A stretch of 64,000 nt of DNA from the NCBI GenBank assembly GCA_965231765.1, contig OZ246887.1:1550001-1614000 (forward strand). The letters are read 5' to 3'. Within the stretch, counting starts at the first letter, position 1. The number at the start of each line of letters is the position of its first letter. Shown one piece after another: positions 50,586-59,471 of the stretch. This stretch comes from JAAXHF01 sp963665955 (GTDB lineage Bacteria; Desulfobacterota; Binatia; Bin18). The position numbers were made by a program, and so were the translations under genes. The notes beneath the pieces were generated by a model. That model did not search any database and had not been told where the DNA came from. It saw only the letters and a list, made by a program, of their open reading frames with translations.

Positions 50586-51329
50586 TTAACCTGCCAACTC
50601 CGCCGCAAACAAGGTCTTCACCTTCTCCCAGGCATCCTCAGCCGCCGCCTTGTTATACGAGTCACGTTGATCACAGAAAAAGCCGTGATCAGCGCCAGGA
50701 TAGACCACAACTTCATTTGGGATATTGCTCGTATCGAGGGCGCTGCGGATGGCATCGACCTGGTCCATTGGAATATAGGCGTCTTTTTCTCCAAAGAAAC
50801 ACAGGGTGCGGCCGGACATGCCACTCGTGCGACCCAGGGTTGAAGCCTGACCACCAAAACCTTGTGGACCGGCAATCCCGCCGCCGTAAAAGCTTGCCGC
50901 CGCTTTGATTTCCATCTCACACGCTGTCAGATAGGTCACGTGCCCACCCACACAAAAACCCATCGCCCCAATCCGGTCAGCCCGGACATAATTTTTCCGC
51001 TTGAGAAATGACATCGTGGCCCGCGCATCAGCCACAAGCTCGTCGGCTTTGAGTTGACCAGCCAGCGCGATGCCACCATTCATGCCTGCCTCGTCATAGC
51101 CGTACTCAACCCCGGGTCCGGTGCGATGAAAAAAATCGGGGGCCAGGGCAACATAACCTTCGCGGGCAACACGCTCAGTGATATCCCGAATATGCGAGTT
51201 CACCCCAAAGATTTCCATAAAGACCAACACCGCCGGATACTCGCCCGGCTCGACTGGCCGAGCCAGATAGCCGTTCATCGTCTTTGCCTCGATATTCACA
51301 TGTGCCTGTTCAGTCGTAATTTCCATCAT
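50586..51329 (-). CDS. Dienelactone hydrolase family protein
   Basis: 247 residues, alpha/beta-hydrolase with Cys nucleophile Cys126 in GFCVGGH. Acid in FFGEKDAYIPMDQ and His in YPGADHGFF complete the triad. Opening residues VFMEIFGVNSHIRDI match the family. Members hydrolyse dienelactones from chloroaromatic degradation or similar esters. Ribosome site aaggagg before the ATG. Same strand as the SDR, which follows. Confidence 0.92.
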   Translation of the reverse strand: MMEITTEQAHVNIEAKTMNGYLARPVEPGEYPAVLVFMEIFGVNSHIRDITERVAREGYVALAPDFFHRTGPGVEYGYDEAGMNGGIALAGQLKADELVADARATMSFLKRKNYVRADRIGAMGFCVGGHVTYLTACEMEIKAAASFYGGGIAGPQGFGGQASTLGRTSGMSGRTLCFFGEKDAYIPMDQVDAIRSALDTSNIPNEVVVYPGADHGFFCDQRDSYNKAAAEDAWEKVKTLFAAELAG

Positions 51330-51513
51330 ATTCCTCCTTCATTCACACAATTTACCTGAATGCCAAAAGCTCAGGCCCTTTTCTCACACCCTGCCTCGGC
51401 CGTGTCAAGACGCCAATCCTGAACAGCTCAGCGGTGCGCGGCAGTTGGCATTGGAAAAGACAGTATGATACACGAGAGCCAGTTTTTACCCACACTCTTA
51501 AGGAGGTTCAAGC

Positions 51514-52311
51514 ATGCCGCATGTACAACGCAACGGCGTCAAAGTGTATTACGAAAGCCACGGTCAGGGGACCCCGATCGTTTTTCTGCATCCGTTCTCA
51601 ACGAATGGCAATATCTGGTATTTCCAGCACTACACCTTTGCCCAGGATTATCAGTGCATTATTGTTGACCACCGCGGCCATGGCCGCTCGGACAAACCTG
51701 AGCAGGGGTATGCCATAAGCGAAATGGCTGCCGATGTAGCCGCGATTCTCGATGAACTCAAGATCGACAAGACCATCCTGGTCGGCAACTCGATCGGGGG
51801 CATGATTGCCATGCAGTTTAACCTGGATTTTCCGGCCCGTGTCCTCGGGAACGTGATTGTCAGCAGCGGAACGAATTTGTCCGCGGGCATGCCGCCCGAC
51901 GCTGGGGAAGCCTTTCAGAAAGACCTGAACGGGGCCTTCAGCGGTCTCATGGAAGGCGCAGTGTCCGCCAAGACAAAACGTGAGCGGCCGGAGATTCTTG
52001 ACCTGGTCAAAGCCAAGTTCATGGTGGATGACAACTTCCCCAAACACGTCTTTTTTTCCTCCGCTGGCGACCCGAATGGGGTATTCCAATGGAACATCTC
52101 GGATCGACTCAAAGACATTTCCAAACCCACCCAGATCTTTGCCGGCAAGGAAGACCAGGCCACCACAGTCGAGGCCAATCAGTTCCTGGCCGATAATATT
52201 CCAAATGCCACGATCAAAGTCATTCCCGACGTGGGGCACTTCTATCAGCTTGAAAAATCGGCTGAGTTTAACGACGACCTACGCAGCTTCCTCAAACAGG
52301 TCACCGCGTAA
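51514..52311 (+). CDS. Alpha/beta hydrolase (canonical triad)
   Basis: 265 residues, no signal peptide. Oxyanion region VFLHPFSTNGNIW, DHRGHGRSDKP, nucleophile Ser93 in GNSIGG, acid Asp in AGKEDQATT and His in PDVGHFYQLE. Pattern like 3-oxoadipate enol-lactonase or esterase members, substrate not decidable. Ribosome site taaggagg precedes the ATG. A hairpin terminator at 52396-52436 ends it. Confidence 0.92.
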   Translation: MPHVQRNGVKVYYESHGQGTPIVFLHPFSTNGNIWYFQHYTFAQDYQCIIVDHRGHGRSDKPEQGYAISEMAADVAAILDELKIDKTILVGNSIGGMIAMQFNLDFPARVLGNVIVSSGTNLSAGMPPDAGEAFQKDLNGAFSGLMEGAVSAKTKRERPEILDLVKAKFMVDDNFPKHVFFSSAGDPNGVFQWNISDRLKDISKPTQIFAGKEDQATTVEANQFLADNIPNATIKVIPDVGHFYQLEKSAEFNDDLRSFLKQVTA

Positions 52312-52334
52312 GAGTACGAGACCGTCGTTCAGGC

Positions 52335-52389
52335 TCATCACCGCTCATGACCTGAAAGGTCAGTGGTTCAGGTTCTGTCCCCGCGACCA
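52335..52389 (+). pseudogene. Degenerate tRNA-fMet-like relic ending in CCA
   Basis: The stretch gctcatgacctg, then ggtcagtggttcagg, then ctgtccccgcgacca matches the anticodon to 3' part of initiator tRNA (gctCATaaccc, ggttcaagtcctg, ctgtccccgcaacca). The T stem no longer pairs (agtgg with tctgt), the anticodon stem is broken and no 5' acceptor strand (cgcgggg) is found. It may be a decayed gene or an integration-site fragment. It lies in a 449-base gap that is otherwise empty apart from hairpins; a 42-codon frame at 52449-52577 is not supported. Confidence 0.45.
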
Positions 52390-52395
52390 AGTGAA

Positions 52396-52436
52396 GCCCC
52401 CCGGAAATGTTGCATTTTTCGGGGGGGGGTTCTTTT
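52396..52436 (+). terminator. Intrinsic terminator after the alpha/beta hydrolase and tRNA relic
   Basis: cccccc and gggggg arms with a paired A/T extension (gaaatg with cattttt) around a 3-base loop are followed by ttctttt. Confidence 0.85.
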
Positions 52437-52677
52437 CCGGAGAGGCCATGGCGGCGGGCGGCGTTCTGGAAGTGATGATGTCGGCCAATAACCCGGAGGC
52501 GAACATATGCATCGAGGCGATCCAGCCGCCCGGCGAACCACTGGTGCCTTCGATCATCTTTTCCATGATCAAGTAATACGGGTTAGGTATTGACCTGCAT
52601 TTCCCGCGGCTTGCTGTGGGGAAGCACCATCGGCATGCCACCCTCAAGACCCTTGGCTAGGCTAATCGATTGAGTTT

Positions 52678-52693
52678 GCCGCCCTCTGGCGGC
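52678..52693. other. gccgcc/ggcggc hairpin after the permease gene
   Basis: A 6-bp perfect stem with a 4-base loop (ctct), in the gap downstream of the minus-strand permease. No T-run, so a termination role is unproven. Confidence 0.3.
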
Positions 52694-52760
52694 CACGGCT
52701 GAGGTAGAAGATTCTCACCTACCGTGACCGTGGTAAGGTGCGGAGACTTCTTCGGGCGCG

Positions 52761-54527
52761 TCAGGACGGTTCGCCACGAATTGGGCGCGGGGCACCTACG
52801 TGCACGGTCACGATGTCCGTGTCATGGTATTGCTGGTGGCGGACTGAGGACGCGAGATGCCGCAACAGCCGAAGTGACACTTCCCACTCGCCCGGTGCTT
52901 CGTCACTCTGCTCGCCGAGCAGCGCGATCCGGTCCTGCAGGTTCTCCTCGTCGGTCGAGGCGACGAACTCAAGGACCGCCTCGCCGTCCTCCTTGTGCGC
53001 AACCAGAAGCAGGCGGCGTCGCTCGCGCCTCTCTTCGCCCTCATCCTGACGGAACAGCGTCAGCAAAGTCTCTTCCGCAACGGCTTCGAGACGGTCCGTC
53101 ATCGCCCTGTCCCAGCCGCTACGGGATGCGAACCCGACGAGAAACTCCCTGATCTTCGGCAGGGCAGAGATATTGAAGTCCGCCTCGATCCGTCCGCGGC
53201 GGGGCTCCGTCAGCTCTACGAACAGGGTCATGAAGACGGCCACAAGGCCACCGGCAGTCATGCCGTTCTGCAAAAGACCGCCCGCAAACTCCGAAAAATA
53301 CTCGGGGAATATCGCACCGTTCTGGAAGCCGACCCCGAGCCAGAACGCGACCCCGGCGACCAGGCCCTTGCGATAGTCGATCCCATCCTGAACGACGATC
53401 TTCATGCCCACCACAAAGAGCATCGACAGGAGAATAGTCACATAGCCCGCGGCGACCGGGCCCGGTATCGCCAGGACCACGGCGAGCGCCTTGGGCAGGA
53501 ACGCCAGCACGAGGAACACCGCCCCGACGGCAATGCCGACACCGCGCGCCCCAACCCCGGTGAGTTCGGTCACGGCCACGCTTGTCGAATAGGTCGTGTT
53601 CGGCACCGTTCCCGCCAGACCGGACAGCAGGTTGCCCAGGCCGTCCGCGGCCACCGCCCCCTGCACGGCCCGGAAATCCACCGCGCGCGGCCGACGCCAG
53701 GAGACACGCTGGATGGCGACGGCATCGCCGACCGTTTCGATGGCACCGACCAGGGTCACGAACACGAACGCCGGGAGGAGTGTCCAGAACACAGGGCCGA
53801 AGCTGAGATCAAGGCCCGGCCATCCGCCCTCCGGCAGACCGATCCACGCAGCCTCGGCCACGCGGTCGATGTTGTAGAGGCCGTAAAATCCGGCCACCAC
53901 CGAGCCGGCAACAATACCGATGACCGGCGCCCAGAGGCGTAGCGCACCAGTCGCCTTCAGCGCGAGGCCGCTGATGACGAGTACAGTCACCAGGGCGCTC
54001 AGCGGAGCGGCCAGTTGCGGCGCCCCGTCCGGTACCTTCTTCAGCAAGTCAAAGATGATCGGCATGACCGTCACCGGTATCAGCATGATGACGGTTCCCG
54101 CGACGGTTGGAGTCAGGACCCGTCGGAACAGCGACAGGCGCGCGGAAAACGCAAACTGGAAGAGCGACGAGACAACAATCAGGGTGGCCAGCATCGCCGG
54201 GCCGCCCTCAGCGATGGCGCTGATACAGACCGCAATAAAGGCCCCCGAGGTGCCCATCAGCAGAACATAACCCGCGCCGATCCGGCCAAACCGGATTGCT
54301 TGCACTATGGTCGTTGCGCCGCTGATCGCCACCGCGGCAAACACGGCCCATGACAGAAAGGCTTCGCTTCCGCCGGCGGCCCGGATCACGATCGCCGGGG
54401 TCAGCACGATGCCGGATATGCACAGAGCGGCGAGCTGGAAGCCGAGACCAAAGGCAAGCGGCGTCGGAGGTTTTTCGTCGGGTTGGTAGCGCACACCTGT
54501 GCGGAGGTCAGAATCGTCAGTAGCCAT
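52761..54527 (-). CDS. NCS2-family xanthine/uracil permease fused to an RsbW-like domain
   Basis: 588 residues. Residues 1 to about 455 are an NCS2 transporter: LAFGLGFQLAALCISGIVLTP, GYVLLMGTSGAFIAV, FVFVTLVGAIETVGDAVAIQRVSWRRP, LAGTVPNTTYSTSVAVTELTGVG, and IPGPVAAGYVTILL, giving about 12-14 membrane segments. Residues about 465-588 are soluble: FNISALPKIREFL, then RLEAVAEETLLTLFRQ, with TVHV at the end. They have the shape of an anti-sigma-type GHKL ATPase, but the N-box Asn is lost. The gene is richer in G+C than its neighbours. The start ATG is preceded by gagagggatg; alone on this strand. Confidence 0.85.
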   Translation of the reverse strand: MATDDSDLRTGVRYQPDEKPPTPLAFGLGFQLAALCISGIVLTPAIVIRAAGGSEAFLSWAVFAAVAISGATTIVQAIRFGRIGAGYVLLMGTSGAFIAVCISAIAEGGPAMLATLIVVSSLFQFAFSARLSLFRRVLTPTVAGTVIMLIPVTVMPIIFDLLKKVPDGAPQLAAPLSALVTVLVISGLALKATGALRLWAPVIGIVAGSVVAGFYGLYNIDRVAEAAWIGLPEGGWPGLDLSFGPVFWTLLPAFVFVTLVGAIETVGDAVAIQRVSWRRPRAVDFRAVQGAVAADGLGNLLSGLAGTVPNTTYSTSVAVTELTGVGARGVGIAVGAVFLVLAFLPKALAVVLAIPGPVAAGYVTILLSMLFVVGMKIVVQDGIDYRKGLVAGVAFWLGVGFQNGAIFPEYFSEFAGGLLQNGMTAGGLVAVFMTLFVELTEPRRGRIEADFNISALPKIREFLVGFASRSGWDRAMTDRLEAVAEETLLTLFRQDEGEERRERRRLLLVAHKEDGEAVLEFVASTDEENLQDRIALLGEQSDEAPGEWEVSLRLLRHLASSVRHQQYHDTDIVTVHVGAPRPIRGEPS

Positions 54528-55207
54528 GTCGTCATCCCTCTCTCATCTCGTCGGCCCATGCACTCTTCGCACCTGCCCCTCATTTCTGATCCGCGACCTG
54601 CTGCTGGTCGTGAGTCAGGGAGGCAGATAATCAGACGAGGCCGCCTTCATCAACCGGCTATTCAGCCGGTAAAACTGAAAACCACGCTGCCAACACCCAG
54701 GAAACCTTGGTCCCCCTGATTCCCACGCGGCCCGTATTCTCATCGGCTCCTCCTGCATTGATAGGGCCTATCCTGGCGGGGAACCCGCGGCCCGCTCCTT
54801 CAACAACTCCTAAAATGCCCGCCGATTGACTCCGTAAGGCCGCCCCAATGTCCGCCAACACGTCAGCGATGCGTGAACGACCCGATCAGTGTCAAAGCCT
54901 GGAGTGTCATCCGTCGCCTGTCAATTGACCGATCAGGCGGCGTCAAGTTTATTCAGCAGTAACAGCAATACCTTACATCCTAGCCTCGCGCACCATAGCC
55001 TAGCTCCCGGATAGCCGGGATAACAATTGACGTAGACAAAAAAATTGCTACTCTGACCGACGCGAGCCGCCGGGGTCAAGCCCGGGACCATTGTGGGCAG
55101 ATACAGCCTTGTCTACGTTCTTGCCCATGACCCACAAGCATGAACAAGCGACCGACTTTCGGATCTGTTGCACCTAGCCGAGCTGCGCCAAAACGGAGAG
55201 TTGTCAG
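54528..55207. other. 680-base gap, mostly featureless and G+C rich
   Basis: No gene is seen. ccggctattcagccgg at 54654-54669 is a perfect hairpin. Near 55028, TTGACG followed 16 bases later by tactct could be a weak promoter for the GPP34 gene. Base composition resembles the permease gene, not the genes at 40-50 kb. Confidence 0.4.
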
Positions 55208-55831
55208 ATGATAACTATCGGCGAGGAGATACTGCTTCTGATGCTTGACTACGATGCTGGAAGGATGAATAGAAAGCTTCCGGTGTATGCTCTGGGCAAC
55301 GCGATCAGCGGCGCGCTCTTGATGGATTTGGCATTTGGTAACCGCATCGATACCGACCCCGAAGCACTGTTTGTGGTGAATCCCGCGCCGCTCGGAGAAC
55401 CCGTTCAGGACAGCGTCCTGGCGCGGATAGCGGCGGACGGCGAGCAGCGGACAACCGACCACTGGGTCCACCTGTTTGCCGACGACTACGAGACCCTGCA
55501 ACCGCAACTGCTGGACTGTCTGGTGGCGCGCGGTATTCTGCTTCGCGGGCCATACGACCGGCTCTGGGTTAGGGGCGCCCAGCGCTATGTGACCGAGGAC
55601 GGCCAGCCGCTGCGGGATGTCAGGCAGAGAATCGCCGGCGTGTTGTTGAGCGACGAGATCCCCGACTCGAGGGACATCATGATCATCAGTTTGGCTGACG
55701 CCTGTGCATTGTGGCACGGCCTGACCGATAAGGTCGGACTGGCCCAGCTTGAGCCCAAGATCAAACAGGTCGCCAAGATGGACCTGATCGGCCAGGCGGT
55801 CGCACGCGCCATGAACGAGGCTGGCAACTGA
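55208..55831 (+). CDS. GPP34 (GOLPH3-like) domain protein
   Basis: 207 residues. Opening ITIGEEILLLMLDYDAGRM, LGNAISGALLMDLAFGNRI, TTDHWVHLFADDYETLQPQL and LDCLVARGILLRG match the GPP34 pattern, known from Golgi PI4P-binding GOLPH3 and present in some bacteria, where function is unknown. Ribosome site ggagagttgtcag precedes ATG 55208. After it, an unassigned 55-codon open frame at 55879-56043 looks like a decayed coding piece. Confidence 0.85.
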   Translation: MITIGEEILLLMLDYDAGRMNRKLPVYALGNAISGALLMDLAFGNRIDTDPEALFVVNPAPLGEPVQDSVLARIAADGEQRTTDHWVHLFADDYETLQPQLLDCLVARGILLRGPYDRLWVRGAQRYVTEDGQPLRDVRQRIAGVLLSDEIPDSRDIMIISLADACALWHGLTDKVGLAQLEPKIKQVAKMDLIGQAVARAMNEAGN

Positions 55832-56126
55832 CGCCCGCACGATCGGCGCCCTTCTCCTGAAGGCCGCCCAAGAGCCTGATGCGCATGTTTGGTCCGAACG
55901 GCAATCCGCAGGCCCGCAACCTGTTCGAAATCATCGGCCGCCTTCAGGAACACGAGGGGCTCCACCTCAAGGTCCAATCCGTTTTCTCTTTCGCTTCTCC
56001 CACTGGTCTTTCCATACCGCTTCGTTTATTGTCTTGCCAGACATAAATTCAACCCATGTATGCAAGCGGTAAAGCAGCGCCAGCCCTCCAACCCCCCTCT
56101 TCAGCCTGAAGAGGAAGACGATACTT

Positions 56127-57797
56127 ATGACAAGCTCTATCCCTGCTGATCAAGAAACTCTGAGTCAAAAGCTTCTCGCCCAAACGCCCACACTGGAGGC
56201 GCAGGGTGATCCCCGTAACCCGTCTGCTCCGGCTGGCCCAGCCGGCTCTGATGATTCCGGCATCACCGTTGATAATCTGGACTTGCTGCTTGACGTTCTC
56301 CCGCCCCAGGTGCGTGAGGCGCTTGTCCACGAGTCCGCCCTTGAGAGCCTGCTTGAGGTTGTGCTCGACCTCGGCCGTCAAGCTGAGGCACGCTATGTCG
56401 ACAAAACACGCTATTTGCTCGACGCCCCGGTCAATCATGACGATATCCAGTTCACCGTCACTCGGGTCGGCATGTTTACCCACGATAATCGGGCCGGTAT
56501 TCCGCGCACTTTGCATCGGATTTCTTCAATCCGCAATCGCACGGGCGACGCAATCGGCCTGACCTGCCGCGTCGGACGGGCGGTGTACGGAACGGTCACG
56601 ATTGTCAAAGACATGATCATTGAGGAGGACAAAAGCATCTTACTGCTCGGGCCGCCTGGAGTCGGCAAAACGACCTTGCTGCGTGAGGCCGCCCGCGTCC
56701 TGGCCGATGATGCAGACAAACGGGTCATTGTGGTGGATACCTCCAACGAAATTGCCGGGGACGGCGATATCCCCCATCCCGGCATTGGTCGCGCCCGGCG
56801 CATGCCTGTGCCGTCTCCCAACTTGCAGCACAAGGTCATGATCGAGGCGGTAGAAAACCATATGCCTGAGGTCATTGTGGTGGATGAAATCGGGACGGAA
56901 GCCGAGGCCGAGGCCGCGCGCACAATTGCCGAACGCGGCGTACGCCTGATTGCCACCGCCCACGGCAGTGCCTTGGAAAATCTGATTCAGAATCCGACCC
57001 TGGCCGACCTGATCGGTGGCATCCAATCTGTCACCCTAGGTGATATCGAGGCCCGCCGACGGGGGAGTCAAAAAACAGTCCTGGAGCGGAAAGCGCCCCC
57101 CACCTTTGACGTCTTAATTGAAATCCATGACCGCTCCCGGTTTGCCATCCATCCTGAAGTGGACTCCGCCGTTGACAGCTTTCTGCGCGGTCGTACGCCC
57201 AAAGTCGAGATGCGTACCCGGCTCGACGATGGCCAGATTGAAATCAGCCACCCCACGCCAGCCGCTCCCGACGTGACGTCAGGCCCTCCTTTTGGACCTC
57301 AACAGCGGGAGACGACGCCCCGCAAAATCTTGCGGGTTTTTCCCTACGGGATTAATCGCCAACGTCTTGAACAGACCATTCACAGCCTGAATGCGCCGGC
57401 GCGTTTGGTCACCCAAGCCCATCAAGCAGATGTCCTGCTGACCGTCAAGGGTCAGCTCAAGCGCCAGCCCAAAGACCTGCGGCTGCTCATTTCTCATGGC
57501 ATGCCACTGTATACCATGCGCAACGATACCATGCCTCAGCTGGCCAGATTTTTGCGCGATCAGCTCGCCGACGCCTTTCCCGAAGACCGCGCCGCCCTCC
57601 AGGAAGCCGAAGCCGTTGTCGAGCAAGTGCTGGAACACAAGCGTCCGCTCGAACTCTCAATCCAGACACCCCGACTGCGGCGGCTCCAGCATGAGTTCGT
57701 CAAAAGCTACGGCTTACACTCAAAGAGTGAGGGGGAAGATCCGTTTCGACGCTTGGTGGTGTATCCGAACAGGCGGGAACAGGCAGACAGCGAGTAG
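56127..57797 (+). CDS. Ycf45-like AAA ATPase with C-terminal R3H domain
   Basis: 556 residues. An N-terminal tail, then the SpoIIIAA/Ycf45-type ATPase: LLLGPPGVGKTTLLREA (Walker A near residue 176), VIVVDTSNEIAGDGDIPHPG, then VIVVDEIGTEAEAEAARTIAERGV (Walker B), TAHGSALENLI and a RRGSQKTVLERK segment. After a linker, the C-terminal R3H-like segment has RRLQHEFVKSYGL-type residues. The family is common in cyanobacteria and plastids and thought to bind single-stranded nucleic acid. Ribosome site gaggaagac is a modest match. Confidence 0.88.
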   Translation: MTSSIPADQETLSQKLLAQTPTLEAQGDPRNPSAPAGPAGSDDSGITVDNLDLLLDVLPPQVREALVHESALESLLEVVLDLGRQAEARYVDKTRYLLDAPVNHDDIQFTVTRVGMFTHDNRAGIPRTLHRISSIRNRTGDAIGLTCRVGRAVYGTVTIVKDMIIEEDKSILLLGPPGVGKTTLLREAARVLADDADKRVIVVDTSNEIAGDGDIPHPGIGRARRMPVPSPNLQHKVMIEAVENHMPEVIVVDEIGTEAEAEAARTIAERGVRLIATAHGSALENLIQNPTLADLIGGIQSVTLGDIEARRRGSQKTVLERKAPPTFDVLIEIHDRSRFAIHPEVDSAVDSFLRGRTPKVEMRTRLDDGQIEISHPTPAAPDVTSGPPFGPQQRETTPRKILRVFPYGINRQRLEQTIHSLNAPARLVTQAHQADVLLTVKGQLKRQPKDLRLLISHGMPLYTMRNDTMPQLARFLRDQLADAFPEDRAALQEAEAVVEQVLEHKRPLELSIQTPRLRRLQHEFVKSYGLHSKSEGEDPFRRLVVYPNRREQADSE

Positions 57798-57820
57798 CGG
57801 GCACGATGAATGATGCCGGA

Positions 57821-57855
57821 ATTCATCATTCATCGTTTATCATTCATAATTTATG
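57821..57855. repeat. Heptamer repeat array overlapping the thiolase stop
   Basis: aattcat, cattcat, cgtttat, cattcat, aatttat in 7-bp register; the last unit includes the thiolase stop codon at 57851. Confidence 0.75.
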
Positions 57856-59083
57856 TCCCAATGACCATCGCGACCGTCGTCGTCCCCGAGCCACCGATAT
57901 TGAGCGTGGCAATCTTCTTGGCCCCATCAATCTGGTAGTCGCCAGCTTTTTCCGTGACCTGCTTATACGCATCCAGAGCTTGGCGGGTGCCTGTCGCGCC
58001 GACCGGATGGCCGCAACCAATCAGGCCGCCACTGGCATTGACTGGCAGCTTGCTGCCGAATTCAATCACGCCCTCCTCAACCGCTTTCCACGATTCTCCG
58101 GGCTTGGTTAAACCAAAGTGGTCAAGGGCCATATACTCAGACGTGGTAAAGCAGTCATGCGTTTCAATGCCTTGCACACTCCACGCATCCGGCAAGCCGG
58201 CCCGCTGAAAGGCATCCACAATCGCCTGGCGGGTATGGGGTAAGACGTACGGATTGCCCTTGCTCTCCGCAATCTTGGTATCGAACTTAATCGGCGCCGT
58301 GTGATGGCCCCAGCCCAGGATACGTGGCAGGCTCTCCACCGACACGCCGTGCCGCTCGGCATATGTCTTGGCGAAGGATTCAGAAGCCAGGAAAATTGAG
58401 CTGGCCCCATCTGTAACCTGAGAGCAGTCTCGCACCCGCAGACGACCAGCGACTGGATTGACATACTTGCCTGAGGACAAATCTTGGCTCTCATCCGGAA
58501 ACCAGCCACGTGTCTGGGCATGTGGGTTGCGGCGGGCGTTTGCGTAGTTGATTTCAGCAATCCGGGTTAAGTGTTCTTCTTTTAAACCGTAGCGCTCCTC
58601 ATACACGTCGCCGAGCTGGCCAAACAGTTTGGGAAAGGCAAACTCAATGCCCTTGGCTTCCTGGTCATACCACGCGGCTGTACCAAGAAAGTCTCCGCCG
58701 GTGGCTGGATCAACCGTCTTCATCTGTTCAACCCCAACAACCAAGGCCAGATCGTAGCGGCTGGCCTCAATCTCAGCCGATGCCATTAACATCGAGACAC
58801 TGCCAGAGGCACAAGCGGCTTCGTGGCGCGAGGTCGGAATGCCCGAGAGAGCTGGATCAATCTCGGCCAAGAACGCGCCCAGATGGCCCTGTTTGCAGTA
58901 CAGCTCAGCGGCGAAGTTGCCGACATGGGCCACGTCAACGTCTTGCGGCTCAATTCCAGCAGCTTTGAAGCCTTCAGAGACGGACTCTTTGATCATACCA
59001 ACGATGTCCTGTCCCTCTTTCATCCAATTGCGTGCAAAATCCGTTTGGTATCCGCCCAAGATGTATACTGGTGCACTCATCAC
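57851..59083 (-). CDS. Acetyl-CoA acetyltransferase / SCP2-type thiolase
   Basis: 410 residues of the lipid-transfer thiolase group. Nucleophile Cys91 in HEAACASGSVSM, VVGVEQMKTVD, THDCFTTSEYMALDHFGL and GLIGCGHPVGATGTRQALDAY with the catalytic His. Members cleave or form acyl-CoA in side-chain or branched-lipid degradation. ATG at 59083 with an aggag ribosome site. It stands alone on the minus strand, 43 bases from the Ycf45-like gene end. Confidence 0.92.
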   Translation of the reverse strand: MMSAPVYILGGYQTDFARNWMKEGQDIVGMIKESVSEGFKAAGIEPQDVDVAHVGNFAAELYCKQGHLGAFLAEIDPALSGIPTSRHEAACASGSVSMLMASAEIEASRYDLALVVGVEQMKTVDPATGGDFLGTAAWYDQEAKGIEFAFPKLFGQLGDVYEERYGLKEEHLTRIAEINYANARRNPHAQTRGWFPDESQDLSSGKYVNPVAGRLRVRDCSQVTDGASSIFLASESFAKTYAERHGVSVESLPRILGWGHHTAPIKFDTKIAESKGNPYVLPHTRQAIVDAFQRAGLPDAWSVQGIETHDCFTTSEYMALDHFGLTKPGESWKAVEEGVIEFGSKLPVNASGGLIGCGHPVGATGTRQALDAYKQVTEKAGDYQIDGAKKIATLNIGGSGTTTVAMVIGT

Positions 59084-59471
59084 ATTTCTCCTCTATTGTC
59101 CTCATGTTTTTCCCATGCCTCGATATCCAGCAGCTGAGGCGGGGGAAGAGACGGTCCGCGAGCGTCCCTCAGTCCTACCTGTTCACCCCAGCAAGGTCAA
59201 TGTTCAGGGCACTGTCGCAATCTTGCCCAATCTTGCCCAAAACCTCGTCCGGAGCGCGCCTCATGCCTGGCCCGGCTTCCCCCAGCTTTATCTCAAACTG
59301 CATACACCCCCCCTTCGAAACAATGTCTTCCAAAATGTCTTCCAAAAGGAGGCTATTTTTATCGCCGTTTTGCAGGCTTGACGATTCGGAATTTTCGGAG
59401 TTAAATACCGGTGCCTCTCATCACTGGGGCATAAATTCAAGCGCATCACACTGCACTCAAGCAAGGAGCTT
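59084..59471. other. 388-base gap between divergent thiolase and PDZ genes
   Basis: Holds both upstream regions. A perfect 12-bp tandem duplication (aatgtcttccaa twice) lies at 59322-59345. No promoter was convincing. Open frames here are short and lack family residues. Confidence 0.5.

Noticed and set aside
52300..52389. Intact tRNA gene at the fMet-like relic
   Set aside because: Acceptor 5' strand is missing and T and anticodon stems do not pair, so it is scored as a relic.
52449..52577. 42-codon frame with a modest ribosome site after the terminator
   Set aside because: Too short, no similarity, and lies downstream of a terminator; noted as unassigned.
52995..53942. Long plus-strand open frame opposite the NCS2 permease
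   Set aside because: Strongly Arg/Gly-rich with no family pattern; a shadow of high-G+C coding sequence on the other strand, where many conserved transporter motifs are seen.
55076..55840. 254-codon minus-strand frame opposite the GPP34 gene
   Set aside because: Residues fit no domain and the plus strand has a ribosome site and GPP34 pattern.
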